Positions 7,253 through 15,201 of a stretch of 54,589 nt of DNA are shown in pieces. How positions within the stretch are numbered: the first letter of the stretch is position 1; each line of letters begins with the position of its first letter. A model generated the notes under the pieces. That model ran no database searches, had not been told where the DNA came from, and was given only the letters and a program-made list of their open reading frames with translations. This stretch comes from an uncultured Candidatus Poseidoniales archaeon (lineage in GTDB: Archaea; Thermoplasmatota; Poseidoniia; Poseidoniales; Poseidoniaceae): contig CAJJAV010000002.1 in assembly GCA_905182125.1 (NCBI GenBank), positions 1-54,589 on the forward strand, written 5' to 3'. Made by a program: the position numbers and the translations under genes.

Positions 7253-9100
7253 ATGCCTGTCCGTCTTGCTATTCCTGAAGTCGATGAGGTTGGGCCTTTC
7301 AATCGCTTAAGCGCTAGTCAGGTCAATGCTTACTCTTCGTGTCCACGGTTGTGGTTCTATGAAAAAGTACGGCGTTTCAAGATGCCTCAAATTCCAGTGC
7401 TCTTTGTCGGTCGTGCCGTTGAAGAAGCCTTTTGCCGCATGTTGCAGGAGACTCCTGCCTTACTTGTTGCCAATGCATCGGGGGAAACCTTAGCAAATAT
7501 TCCTCTTGACCCAAATGGAGTGCCATCGCGTGAAACTGGGATGGTCTGGCCTGCAGATCGTTTGTTAGCTTTGCCTGAAAATATGTGGCCAGAGGACCTT
7601 GATGGACTTCGTACATGGGCTCAACAACGCTTAGGCATTCACCTACCACGGGCATTGAATGATATGAAAATGGAATGGGAAAAGGACGAACGTAAGGCCG
7701 GAGATTGGTCGAGCGTCGATTCTGGACGTTGCTTGGAGATGTGCCTTAAGGGCCTTGAAATGCACCTCGCACAGGTTGAGAGGTGCTATGGTGCTGAAGG
7801 CGGGCCCAACCTTCAGCAATGGCGTGCAGGGGAACGGCCTCAATGGCCTTCGCCGGATGGGCGCAGTTACAGCCTTCCATTCCAACACCCGCTGGCTCAA
7901 GAAGGGCCTGTGACTTGGGTTGAGGCCTGGGAAGTCGCACGGCCTTGGTTTGTTGATCCGAATGCAGGTAAATTTGCAATGAATGCGATTCATCCAGAAC
8001 ATTGGTTCCAAGGTGAATACGATCTTATCTATCGCTGGGACAATAAAATCAACATTGTCGATTTGAAGGCGAGCATAGGTGCGGGGGACCGTTCCGGAAA
8101 TTATGTCGAACAACTGCGGATGTATGCTATGCTTTGGTGGGTCACCCACGAACGAAAGGAAACGGTGGATGCGCTGGAGATCTGGTACCTTGGTGCTGAT
8201 GTGATTAAACAAATCGATGTCCCAACCATCGATGAAATGAAAGCAATGGAATCTGATTTGAACAGCCTCTGGCATCAACTCAAGGCCACGAAGCCAAGCA
8301 TGGAGGAATGCCCACCAGAACCATCACCGATGCGTGGCTTTGCACCGGGTGGCATCGCTGTTCAAGCTCCGAAGACAATCCGTTGTTCCCGCTGTGATTG
8401 GAACGCTGTGTGCCCGGGGGGTGAAGGTCCAAGTGAACTGCCAGAAGGTGGTTCAGTGCGCTTGCCGGGGTCCTCTGGTTCCTTCGACTTGACCGCTATT
8501 GGTTCACTTGAGCCTCGGATGACATTGATCGCCGAGGTGTTCAGTGTGCTTGGTGGAGGTGAAGGAAAGCGCCCGACGATCAAAGTGACTCAGAGCGGCC
8601 ACTTTGCTCAATTACAATTGCTGGTCGATACCCACCAAGACGGTCAACCGGCTTGGCCTCAGGACCTGGCAAAAGGCGACCGCGTGAAATTGGACGGTGT
8701 GGTGCCTTCTGCAAATTACAAAGGGGAATTGCAACTGAAAGTTGATCCACATGCCATTGTTGTTCATGCAGGGGAAAATGAAAACATGAGCACTTCCCTG
8801 TTGGACTTCAGAGCCCGTTGGAATGTCACTGGACGACTGGTGTATCGATTTGAAAAGAAAGGCGTCGGGCGGAACGGTAAATCATGGCACAGAAAAGGCA
8901 TGATGCTCTTGGATGCAACAGGCTCAATGAAAGTTGAAGGATGGGCTGCTGATTGGGGTCCCCAATACGATCTTGCAGAAATCGGAGACACCTTGGTTGC
9001 TGCGAACATCAGTTTGGACGCTTGGGCCACCGATATCAAAGGTCAAATCAATCGCAATTCAAAAATCCAAATCACTGAGCGAGTTGATCGTGAAGATTAA
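7253..9100 (+). CDS. Fe-S PD-(D/E)XK nuclease-like protein, copy 2, with OB-like tail
   Basis: 615 residues and laid out like its upstream neighbour: LSASQVNAYSSCPRLWFYEK with Cys30, then the core GEYDLIYRWD ... NIVDLKAS ... EQLRMYAMLWW, then cysteines in CSRCDWNAVCPGG (CxxC-x5-C) that can form an Fe-S cluster with Cys30. Two beta-rich regions follow (about 430-500 and 525-610), the last resembling an OB fold (RWNVTGRLVYRFEKKG ... MLLDATGSMKVEGW). Catalytic D and DxK residues are kept. The two copies are strongly diverged, which suggests specialised partners rather than a recent duplication. The 3' end overlaps the opposite-strand ubiquitin-like gene by 4 bases. Confidence 0.75.
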   Translation: MPVRLAIPEVDEVGPFNRLSASQVNAYSSCPRLWFYEKVRRFKMPQIPVLFVGRAVEEAFCRMLQETPALLVANASGETLANIPLDPNGVPSRETGMVWPADRLLALPENMWPEDLDGLRTWAQQRLGIHLPRALNDMKMEWEKDERKAGDWSSVDSGRCLEMCLKGLEMHLAQVERCYGAEGGPNLQQWRAGERPQWPSPDGRSYSLPFQHPLAQEGPVTWVEAWEVARPWFVDPNAGKFAMNAIHPEHWFQGEYDLIYRWDNKINIVDLKASIGAGDRSGNYVEQLRMYAMLWWVTHERKETVDALEIWYLGADVIKQIDVPTIDEMKAMESDLNSLWHQLKATKPSMEECPPEPSPMRGFAPGGIAVQAPKTIRCSRCDWNAVCPGGEGPSELPEGGSVRLPGSSGSFDLTAIGSLEPRMTLIAEVFSVLGGGEGKRPTIKVTQSGHFAQLQLLVDTHQDGQPAWPQDLAKGDRVKLDGVVPSANYKGELQLKVDPHAIVVHAGENENMSTSLLDFRARWNVTGRLVYRFEKKGVGRNGKSWHRKGMMLLDATGSMKVEGWAADWGPQYDLAEIGDTLVAANISLDAWATDIKGQINRNSKIQITERVDRED

Positions 9101-9297
9101 CCGCCTGACGACACTGTTGTGACCAACAATGTTGTTTCAGCATTCAGCGTTGTAGCATGAGGGAGAACAACACCTTCGAAACTTACAATCACAGTGGATG
9201 CAAGGATGCCGGCCTGAGCCAATGCGGCTCGGACAGTGGTGTTCTCGGCACACTCAACGGCTACGTCATGGTCTCGGCCTTGGAAGCGCACCTGCAT
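9097..9297 (-). CDS. Ubiquitin-like sulfur carrier / modifier (ThiS/SAMP type)
   Basis: 66 residues with the beta-grasp layout of ThiS, MoaD and archaeal SAMP proteins: a leading strand MQVRFQGRDHDV, the ENTTVRAALAQAGI helix, a central VSFEGVVLP, and a C-terminal TTVSSGG. The terminal diglycine is what an E1-like enzyme adenylates for thiocarboxylate formation or protein conjugation. It could serve tRNA thiolation, thiamine or molybdopterin synthesis, or protein modification; no E1 or partner gene is adjacent, so the pathway cannot be chosen. AGGTAGGC just upstream of the ATG is a weak ribosome site. It converges on the nuclease gene with a 4-base overlap. Confidence 0.8.
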   Translation of the reverse strand: MQVRFQGRDHDVAVECAENTTVRAALAQAGILASTVIVSFEGVVLPHATTLNAETTLLVTTVSSGG

Positions 9298-9351
9298 GCC
9301 TACCTGTCATAGCACCATGCTTATGACGGTGGCGCTGAACCACACATTACG

Positions 9352-9437
9352 GCCGAGATCGCATAGCCCGGTATTGCGGTGGATTCGAAATCCACTGTCC
9401 CTTGGACACGGGAGTTCAAATCTCTCTCTCGGCGCCA
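9352..9437 (+). tRNA. tRNA-Ser(CGA)
   Basis: The acceptor GCCGAGA (9352-9358) pairs with TCTCGGC (9427-9433), followed by G and an encoded CCA (9435-9437). The anticodon stem-loop is GTGGA-TTCGAAA-TCCAC with anticodon CGA. The long variable arm and the G discriminator are class II and serine-like. The T arm is GGGAG-TTCAAAT-CTCTC. There is no intron. It lies alone between the ubiquitin-like gene and the PAC2 gene. Confidence 0.93.
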
Positions 9438-9463
9438 ATTGATTGATCGATGGCCAACTTGCC

Positions 9464-10219
9464 TCACATGTAGAAGGCATCGGGTGATTCTGATAGTTCT
9501 GAAACATAATCTTCTTTGTTTTTAGGAGCAAGGGCTGCCAGTTTTTCAGTCAGCATGGCTTGAGCATCAGCAGGAAGCGCGATTCCAAGATCAAACCATC
9601 CATCCAGAGCTTCAAGCAGTCGTTGGGATGCAAAAACATCGCCACTTGCTCCAACTGTCGTGGCTATGGCGCACGCGGAACGAACACCGTACAGTGGTCC
9701 CACTGAAGCCATCAATGCCGTAAGTCCAATGGCGCCAGAACGTGGCTCATCCCGCCGTACATCAACGCTTGATGCTTCAAGATCAATACGATGTCCTGCG
9801 CTCGATGGGACGACGAAGCATTCCTTCCTTGTTGGTCCATCCATCAGTCCAGCAAGCACGTAGAGTTCCTTGACTCCTTGTTCAGAAAGCCATGACATCA
9901 AGGCATGAGCCATGCTGCCCTGATGTTCGGGTTCGAGGGGTTGTGAGGTGCCTGTGAGTGTAAGTAGACGGACTCCTGTCGATGACTCTATAGCGCAAAG
10001 CGACAGGTGTGGTGGTGAGAGCAAACCATTCTCGTCCAACATGGCTAATGGTGGGAGTGCGGTGTGGTGCAAGCGCGCTAATTCAGTGCACTGATTGACT
10101 TGGGTCAGCCCTTCAAGTGCGGCTTTCCCTACATTGCCCACCCCTGGCAGTGCGAACAACATCATCCGATGATCACCAAGGGTGTTGGGCTGTTGAATCC
10201 ATTCGATGTGCAATCCCAT
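9464..10219 (-). CDS. PAC2-family proteasome assembly chaperone-like protein
   Basis: 251 residues from the ATG at 10219, which has GAGG 5 bases upstream; a longer frame to 10264 lacks a ribosome site. The opening LFALPGVGNVGKAALEGL and the late GASGDVFASQRLLEALDGWF match the PAC2 family, whose archaeal members (PbaA/PbaB) act as chaperones for the 20S proteasome or related complexes. It is the last gene of the L44e-S27e-aIF2alpha-Nop10 operon, a position in which PAC2-family genes are found in many archaea. Cytosolic, with no signal or membrane segment. Confidence 0.85.
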   Translation of the reverse strand: MGLHIEWIQQPNTLGDHRMMLFALPGVGNVGKAALEGLTQVNQCTELARLHHTALPPLAMLDENGLLSPPHLSLCAIESSTGVRLLTLTGTSQPLEPEHQGSMAHALMSWLSEQGVKELYVLAGLMDGPTRKECFVVPSSAGHRIDLEASSVDVRRDEPRSGAIGLTALMASVGPLYGVRSACAIATTVGASGDVFASQRLLEALDGWFDLGIALPADAQAMLTEKLAALAPKNKEDYVSELSESPDAFYM

Positions 10220-10313
10220 AATTCCTCGAACGAATCGCGCCGCGCTATAATGTTTGATGTTCAAAATGGCTCACTGGGCCCATTTGGGCACGGTGATGTT
10301 GAGTGCGAGGCTT

Positions 10314-10556
10314 TCACTCTTCTTCGGACGCCACATGGGCATCTTTCATTTCTTGAAGCGGAGGGAGCGTCGGTAGGCCTTCGGTCCATTCAGGTGATTC
10401 GACTTGGTACATCTTCCGGCGGATCGGGGCTCTGTTGTCTTCTGGCGACCACTTCAAAGGAGCAGCAGCTTGAGCTGTTCCACCGCATGCTGGGCATGTT
10501 GTGGCGAGGGTCCATGCTTGGCAGGTCAGGCATTGTTGGAGAATTTGTCGAGCCAT
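10314..10556 (-). CDS. nop10: Nop10, H/ACA ribonucleoprotein component, extended
   Basis: 80 residues. The first 55 match Nop10: a zinc-ribbon-like CLTCQAWTLATTCPACGG and the linker KWSPEDNRAPIRRKMYQ. Nop10 binds Cbf5 and organises the H/ACA guide-RNA pseudouridylation complex. Archaeal Nop10 usually has about 55-60 residues; this one adds about 25, ending in an acidic EMKDAHVASEEE. It lies 25 bases after aIF2alpha in the conserved archaeal order. All four zinc cysteines are present (CxxC and CxxC). Confidence 0.9.
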   Translation of the reverse strand: MARQILQQCLTCQAWTLATTCPACGGTAQAAAPLKWSPEDNRAPIRRKMYQVESPEWTEGLPTLPPLQEMKDAHVASEEE

Positions 10557-10581
10557 ATGTACACCACTTTTTGTTGATTAC

Positions 10582-11373
10582 TCACTCACGGTATGCTTCT
10601 GCTTCGCCACCAGCTGCTGTGACATGATCGAGCGAGGCGCTCGTCACTTGTTCCCACAAGGCTTCGGCGGTTTTGAAGTCAGGAGCCCGCAATTCGATTC
10701 GGTATTCAGGTGCACCATTGTAATGGCAGGTAATTTCAATTTCTTCTTCTTCAGAAGTATGAGATTCTGCAGCCATCAAGGCGTCACGGATCACTTCAAC
10801 GCCATTTGTAGTGTTGATGCTGAGTGTGAGGGTGCCGCGGATTTCAACGAATGGAGGAATGATGTTCTCCATTGCGAGTTCAATGAAGGGTTGCAGCCAG
10901 TCGCCTTCGAATCCGGCGTCTTGGAGGGAGCCTTCGTTCATGGCTGCTTCTTCGAAAGCAGTGTACAATCCACCAAAGGCATCGGCTAATTCTTCAGCGG
11001 AAGAAAGGATTTCTGCAGCGTCCCATCCGACCTTTTCGCCCAAGACCTTGAGCAATTGATGTGCACGTTGTTCGTTCTTCCATTCTTGTAGGCGATCTCT
11101 GCGGCGTTCTTCTGAGACCGATTTGAGAGACAGTTCCAGGGATGTGCCATCCTTTCGGGTCCGCATCACCTTGCAGATCAAACGCTGTCCTTCTCGGACA
11201 AAGGCACGGATGTTTTTGACCCACCCGCTTGCGATTTCACCAATAAAGATGAATCCTTCAACACCCGTAAATTCATCAAGGGAGACATAAGCCCCATTTT
11301 GCTTTACGGTTGTGACCGAAACCACAACAAGTTCGCCTTCAGAAGGTGTGCTGGATGATTTAACAGAAGGCAT
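10582..11373 (-). CDS. eif2a: Translation initiation factor aIF2 subunit alpha
   Basis: 263 residues. The alpha subunit of aIF2 supports delivery of initiator tRNA to the small ribosomal subunit. It has an N-terminal S1-type OB domain (GELVVVSVTTVKQNGAYVSL ... FIFIGEIASGWVKNIRAFV), a central helical domain, and a C-terminal alpha-beta domain (about 175-263). It lies between S27e (15-base gap) and Nop10 (25-base gap), the standard archaeal cluster. Confidence 0.96.
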   Translation of the reverse strand: MPSVKSSSTPSEGELVVVSVTTVKQNGAYVSLDEFTGVEGFIFIGEIASGWVKNIRAFVREGQRLICKVMRTRKDGTSLELSLKSVSEERRRDRLQEWKNEQRAHQLLKVLGEKVGWDAAEILSSAEELADAFGGLYTAFEEAAMNEGSLQDAGFEGDWLQPFIELAMENIIPPFVEIRGTLTLSINTTNGVEVIRDALMAAESHTSEEEEIEITCHYNGAPEYRIELRAPDFKTAEALWEQVTSASLDHVTAAGGEAEAYRE

Positions 11374-11388
11374 GGAGGCTCAGCCTCC

Positions 11389-11559
11389 TTACTCGAGTGC
11401 TTCAACAACAGTGCAACCAATGAGATCGGCTTTGCCGCCAGATGGATTGGTGAGTGTAGCGCCACAAACGTTGCAGGATACAACAGTGGTCGCTCGGGAG
11501 AAGATGGTTGTTTCATTGCTGCAATCTCTGCAGGCGACTTTGAGGAAATTCTTTGCCAT
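11389..11559 (-). CDS. rps27e: Small ribosomal subunit protein S27e
   Basis: 56 residues starting at the ATG at 11559 (MAKNFLKVACRDCSNET). The zinc ribbon is CRDC ... CNVCGATLTNPSGGKA, typical of archaeal S27e, which are often around 60 residues. An upstream ATG at 11580 is in frame but does not fit the family start. It sits between L44e (10-base gap) and aIF2alpha. Confidence 0.95.
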   Translation of the reverse strand: MAKNFLKVACRDCSNETTIFSRATTVVSCNVCGATLTNPSGGKADLIGCTVVEALE

Positions 11560-11569
11560 GGTATTCATC

Positions 11570-11845
11570 TCACTTGTCAATCAATTCAAACTTCTTGGCA
11601 CGTTGGCAAGGAGCATAATGCGCCTTACCCGTTTCTGTGCAACGGAAGAGAATGTTCACTCGCTTGGTTGGCTTCTCACGGCCTTCAGGCTTTGGACGTG
11701 GGAAACCACGGTAACCAGCCATAACACGGCGGAACCGGCGCTGACCCCAGCGAAGTTCGGATGCGCGCTTTTTCTTCACACGCTCGACGGTATGCATAGT
11801 GTGCTTGCCAGCCGACGGACTGTAACGCTTTACTTGACGAGGCAT
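11570..11845 (-). CDS. rpl44e: Large ribosomal subunit protein L44e
   Basis: 91 residues from the ATG at 11845 (MPRQVKRYSPSAGKHTMHTV), which fits the family start; an ATG three codons upstream (11854) is also possible. Basic, with the family block FRCTETGKAHYAPCQRAKKFEL near the end. Only part of the usual zinc cysteine set is visible: C near the C-terminus twice, with the N-terminal pair replaced (the N-terminal region has no CxxC). It is first in the minus-strand translation operon. Confidence 0.94.
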   Translation of the reverse strand: MPRQVKRYSPSAGKHTMHTVERVKKKRASELRWGQRRFRRVMAGYRGFPRPKPEGREKPTKRVNILFRCTETGKAHYAPCQRAKKFELIDK

Positions 11846-11890
11846 TTTCACCATAAGAGCACCTTAAGCATTCGGTCCACCATAGTCGGG

Positions 11891-11897
11891 TATTTAG
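11891..11897 (-). promoter_or_regulatory. Possible TATA box of the L44e operon
   Basis: On the minus strand the sequence reads CTAAATA, 40-50 bases upstream of the L44e start, in the divergent region facing the membrane protein gene at 11987. Transcription starting about 25 bases downstream would give a leader of roughly 20 bases. Identified by eye. Confidence 0.35.
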
Positions 11898-11986
11898 GAA
11901 TGCCGCATCGCACATTGCCATGGAACCAAGCCACTGCGTATAGAAATCGGGGTCGCTTTGATAAGAACAACGGCAGAGCAACCCGT

Positions 11987-12781
11987 ATGGAGGCGATGGC
12001 AGAAGCTGCCCTTTGGTTTTGGCTTCCCACTGTACTGGTGCCCTTCGGCATCTGGATTTCACTTTCTTCTAAAGACACCATGGGACGGGCATTTGGACGT
12101 TGCCTCGCTTTCTTAGGACTCGCTGGACTTTTGCTCTCCCCCTGGACCGTGCCATCATCACCGTCGAGTGAGGCTGGGCACTTGTTGGGTTTCATTGTCG
12201 GGCCATCAGCACTGCTTCTGGTTGGGCTGTACTTGATTGCGTTCTCGGGCAATGTACCCGTCGGACGACTTCCCAAAAGCGATCGCCGCTTGGGTGTTGC
12301 AGCGACCATGATCGGATTTGTTTGGTTTGCAAGCATGCATTGGTGGAACCTCACGCCAACTCTGAACGGTGAAGTGAACCGTTATTGGCTCGTGTTTTTA
12401 CCAACATTCCTTCTTTTGCTGACATGCCTTTGTTCCGGTGCGGCATTGTGCCTCAGGGTCATTGGTCTTCAACGAAGCACGGAAGCAAAGGTGCTTTGGT
12501 TTCTTTCAGGATTTGTCTTCCTCATGCTTGTTCTGGCGATGACCATCGACGGCCATTCGGTTGATTCTGCCTCGTTCCGATACCACCTATGGCTTGCCGG
12601 CTCCGACCTCCTTGGGACAGCAATTGGCCTTTCCATCTCGATTTTGGTGTTTGGTCTTGTCATTTATTGGCATGAACGTGGCTTGCCTGAACCACAATCC
12701 GTCAACCCCCCTACAGGTAAGGAATTAGATTTTGTAGCTAACATTGTGGCAGCCAACCTTGGAGGTGGTGAAGATGAGTGA
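11987..12781 (+). CDS. Multi-pass membrane protein of unknown function
   Basis: About 264 residues from the ATG at 11987; a second ATG at 11996 is also possible. Roughly seven hydrophobic segments are visible (for example ALWFWLPTVLVPFGIWI, LLGFIVGPSALLLVGLYLIA, YWLVFLPTFLLLLTCL and GTAIGLSISILVFGLVIYW), so it is an integral membrane protein. There are no catalytic motifs I recognise. Its last 8 bases overlap the next membrane protein gene, so the two are probably translated together and may interact. Confidence 0.75.
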   Translation: MEAMAEAALWFWLPTVLVPFGIWISLSSKDTMGRAFGRCLAFLGLAGLLLSPWTVPSSPSSEAGHLLGFIVGPSALLLVGLYLIAFSGNVPVGRLPKSDRRLGVAATMIGFVWFASMHWWNLTPTLNGEVNRYWLVFLPTFLLLLTCLCSGAALCLRVIGLQRSTEAKVLWFLSGFVFLMLVLAMTIDGHSVDSASFRYHLWLAGSDLLGTAIGLSISILVFGLVIYWHERGLPEPQSVNPPTGKELDFVANIVAANLGGGEDE

Positions 12782-13244
12782 TGGTAAACTTGGCGTCACC
12801 TGGCGGGCCATGCTTGTTGCTTTCCTTCTGCCGTTGGTCTCTGTATGGGCTCTGGACCTCACCCTTGGTGGATCTGTCGGGGCTGGTATCGATAGCCTCC
12901 CCCGGTTTGGGAACGCAGTGTTGACCTCCTATACGCTCGGTTCTTTCCTCCTTCTTGGTAACCTCTTTTTCTATGCAGACTCTCGACAGCGTCCTCTCGC
13001 TCCTTTGGTTGGCATGTTGGCGGCAGCCTCGATCGGTCTTCTTACGACGGTCGTCTTGCTCAATCAAGGCGATTTATTGATGGAAGACAATGGTTCTGTG
13101 CGGGCCCAGGTGCTGTACAACCTCGTTCACATGTTTGTTTCTGCAGGAGCGATTCTTCTTGCACTCGGATTGGCCCTAGGTTCCACTTTTGCTACGATAA
13201 CGGCTCAAAAAGCGCGTCGAACCATCCTCGAAGAAGAAGAATAA
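12774..13244 (+). CDS. Small four-helix membrane protein
   Basis: 156 residues, ATG at 12774 with GGAGGTG 7 bases upstream, overlapping the previous gene by 8 bases. Four hydrophobic helices are visible (AMLVAFLLPLVSVWALDL, LTSYTLGSFLLLGNLFFY, LVGMLAAASIGLLTTVVLL, MFVSAGAILLALGLALGS), then a charged tail ending in EEEE. No family recognised. The overlap suggests a two-component membrane complex with its upstream neighbour. Confidence 0.75.
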   Translation: MSDGKLGVTWRAMLVAFLLPLVSVWALDLTLGGSVGAGIDSLPRFGNAVLTSYTLGSFLLLGNLFFYADSRQRPLAPLVGMLAAASIGLLTTVVLLNQGDLLMEDNGSVRAQVLYNLVHMFVSAGAILLALGLALGSTFATITAQKARRTILEEEE

Positions 13245-13320
13245 TTCTCCAGCAAAGCGAAAACCACCTCCGTTGATTTCATAAGGAGGAGGTCGGTGGC
13301 CGACTTGAACAGGTGTTTCT

Positions 13321-13500
13321 ATGTCAAAGGGTACTCCATCCAGAGGTAAGCGTCAGAAGACGGCCCACATTCGATGCCGCCGTTGCGGACGCAGTGCATA
13401 TCACAAGCAAAAAGCCGTTTGCGCATCCTGCGGCTTTGGCGAAACATCTCGCATTCGCAAGTTCAACTGGGCAAAGAAGTCTCACCGCCCTAAGGCTTGA
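13321..13500 (+). CDS. rpl37e: Large ribosomal subunit protein L37e
   Basis: 59 residues. [20 protein letters not shown] opens the protein and the zinc ribbon is CRRCG ... CASCGFG, followed by a basic C-terminus: all family hallmarks at the normal length. AGGTG lies 7 bases before the ATG. A small hairpin, GTCGG-TGG-CCGAC (13292-13304), lies 16 bases upstream of the start and follows a purine-rich AAGGAGGAGG. It precedes purF by 70 bases. Confidence 0.96.
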   Translation: MSKGTPSRGKRQKTAHIRCRRCGRSAYHKQKAVCASCGFGETSRIRKFNWAKKSHRPKA

Positions 13501-13570
13501 GTGATTTTTCATTCTCGATGAAGCGGAATGGCTACAAAGCGCCACGATTTGGTTGGGTTGAGGCAACAGC

Positions 13571-15109
13571 ATGTGCGGCATCATCGGTATCGTTGGACGA
13601 GCAGGTTACCATGTTAACCAATTGATCTACGACGGTCTTACAGTTCTGCAACACCGCGGCCAAGATGCAGCCGGTATCATGACTGAATGCGATGGTCAAT
13701 TCCGACTCCGCAAATCGAACGGCCTTGTTTCTGATATCTTCTACACCCGTCACATGCGTCGCTTACAAGGCCACGTTGGTATTGGGCACGTCCGCTACCC
13801 AACCGCCGGTTCATCGTCTCGGGCTGAAGCACAGCCATTCTATGTGAATTCTCCATACGGATTGAGTTTAGCTCACAACGGGAACCTCACCAACGCAGAT
13901 GAATTGAACACCTTGCTGACCGACCGCTTCCACCGCCACATGAACACCAGCAGTGATTCTGAACTCCTCCTGAACATGCTTGCTGTTGAATTAGACCAAC
14001 GCTCAACCAACATGTCAATCGAGGGTGCTCCCCACCTTGACATCGAAACTGTCTTCGGTGCCGTACAGGGCGTTCATGAAGCCGTTATCGGCTCGTATGC
14101 ATGTGTTTCTATTCTCTCAGGTTATGGCTTGTTAGCTTTCAGGGATCCTCACGGAATTCGGCCAATGGTGTTTGGAAAGCGCGAAATTGGTGAAGAAACT
14201 GAATGGATTGTCGCCAGTGAATCCGTGGCCATCACTGCTCTCGGCTTCGAAGTTGTTCGTGACGTGGCTCCCGGTGAAGCAGTCTTCTTCTCGAATTCTG
14301 GTCATTTCTTTGCTCGTCAATGCGCAGAACCTGTCGAAGCAGCACCGTGTATTTTCGAATACGTCTACTTTGCCCGTCCAGATTCAGTCATCGATGGCAT
14401 CTCAGTCTACAATGCTCGATTGAGTCAAGGAAAGCGCCTCGCTGAACGTATTCTTGCAGAATGGCCCGACCACGACATCGACGCAGTCATCCCCGTACCC
14501 GATTCAGGACGAATAGCGGCATTGCAGATGGCTGAGACATTGGAGGTCAAGTACCGAGAAGGCTTTGTCAAGAACCGCTATGTTGGACGAACGTTCATCA
14601 TGCCAGGGCAAGCCTTGCGTGAGAAATCTGTTCGGCGTAAGTTGAATGCTATCGAGCATGAATTTTCTGGAAAGAACATTCTGCTTGTTGACGATTCGAT
14701 CGTGCGTGGCACCACAAGTGCTCAAATCATTGAGATGGCACGCGATGTAGGTGCGGCAAAGGTGTATTTTGCATCAGCAGCACCCCCTGTGCGCCATCCA
14801 AACGTCTACGGCATCGATATGCCAGCGGTGACAGAATTCATTGCCAATGGGAAGTCCATCGATGAGATCAACGACATCATCGGAAGCGACCGTTTGTTTT
14901 ACCAGTCGCTCGACGACCTTGTTGAAGCAACCAAGATTGGCGACGCACCTCCAAATCGGTTTGATACCAGCTGCTTCAGTGGCGAGTATGTCACTGGTGA
15001 CATCGATGCAGCATACCTTGAACGTCTTTTCACTTCGAGGAACGACGCTGCTAAACGAGAATCTTCGGAAGACGACGAAGTGATCGATATGCACAATGAC
15101 GGATCTTGA
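13571..15109 (+). CDS. purF: Amidophosphoribosyltransferase PurF
   Basis: 512 residues. It catalyses the first step of purine synthesis, PRPP plus glutamine to phosphoribosylamine. The N-terminal nucleophile is Cys2 (MCGIIGIVG) and the glutaminase domain has [10 protein letters not shown]. The phosphoribosyltransferase domain carries the PRPP loop [13 protein letters not shown]. Bacillus-type PurF holds a [4Fe-4S] cluster; here the first ligand position ([13 protein letters not shown]) is kept, but [10 protein letters not shown] lacks the usual cysteine and only one cysteine remains in the C-terminal SCFSGEY, so a cluster is unlikely. GAGG precedes the ATG. Confidence 0.96.
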   Translation: MCGIIGIVGRAGYHVNQLIYDGLTVLQHRGQDAAGIMTECDGQFRLRKSNGLVSDIFYTRHMRRLQGHVGIGHVRYPTAGSSSRAEAQPFYVNSPYGLSLAHNGNLTNADELNTLLTDRFHRHMNTSSDSELLLNMLAVELDQRSTNMSIEGAPHLDIETVFGAVQGVHEAVIGSYACVSILSGYGLLAFRDPHGIRPMVFGKREIGEETEWIVASESVAITALGFEVVRDVAPGEAVFFSNSGHFFARQCAEPVEAAPCIFEYVYFARPDSVIDGISVYNARLSQGKRLAERILAEWPDHDIDAVIPVPDSGRIAALQMAETLEVKYREGFVKNRYVGRTFIMPGQALREKSVRRKLNAIEHEFSGKNILLVDDSIVRGTTSAQIIEMARDVGAAKVYFASAAPPVRHPNVYGIDMPAVTEFIANGKSIDEINDIIGSDRLFYQSLDDLVEATKIGDAPPNRFDTSCFSGEYVTGDIDAAYLERLFTSRNDAAKRESSEDDEVIDMHNDGS

Positions 15110-15201
15110 TTCGCTGTTGATTGCGAACCGCATTTGATGGCCCATCCTCATGATGGTTTGACTGAACACATGGGAGGGATGAGGTTAATTGGCATCAGCG
15201 T

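Noticed and set aside
7643-8278. 211-codon minus-strand ORF
   Set aside because: Lies wholly within the copy-2 nuclease gene, has no ribosome site or domain-like sequence, and is explained as a shadow frame.
11312-11986. Long plus-strand extension ahead of the membrane protein at 11987
   Set aside because: It runs antisense through S27e and L44e and shows no coding character; only the part from 11987 is credible.
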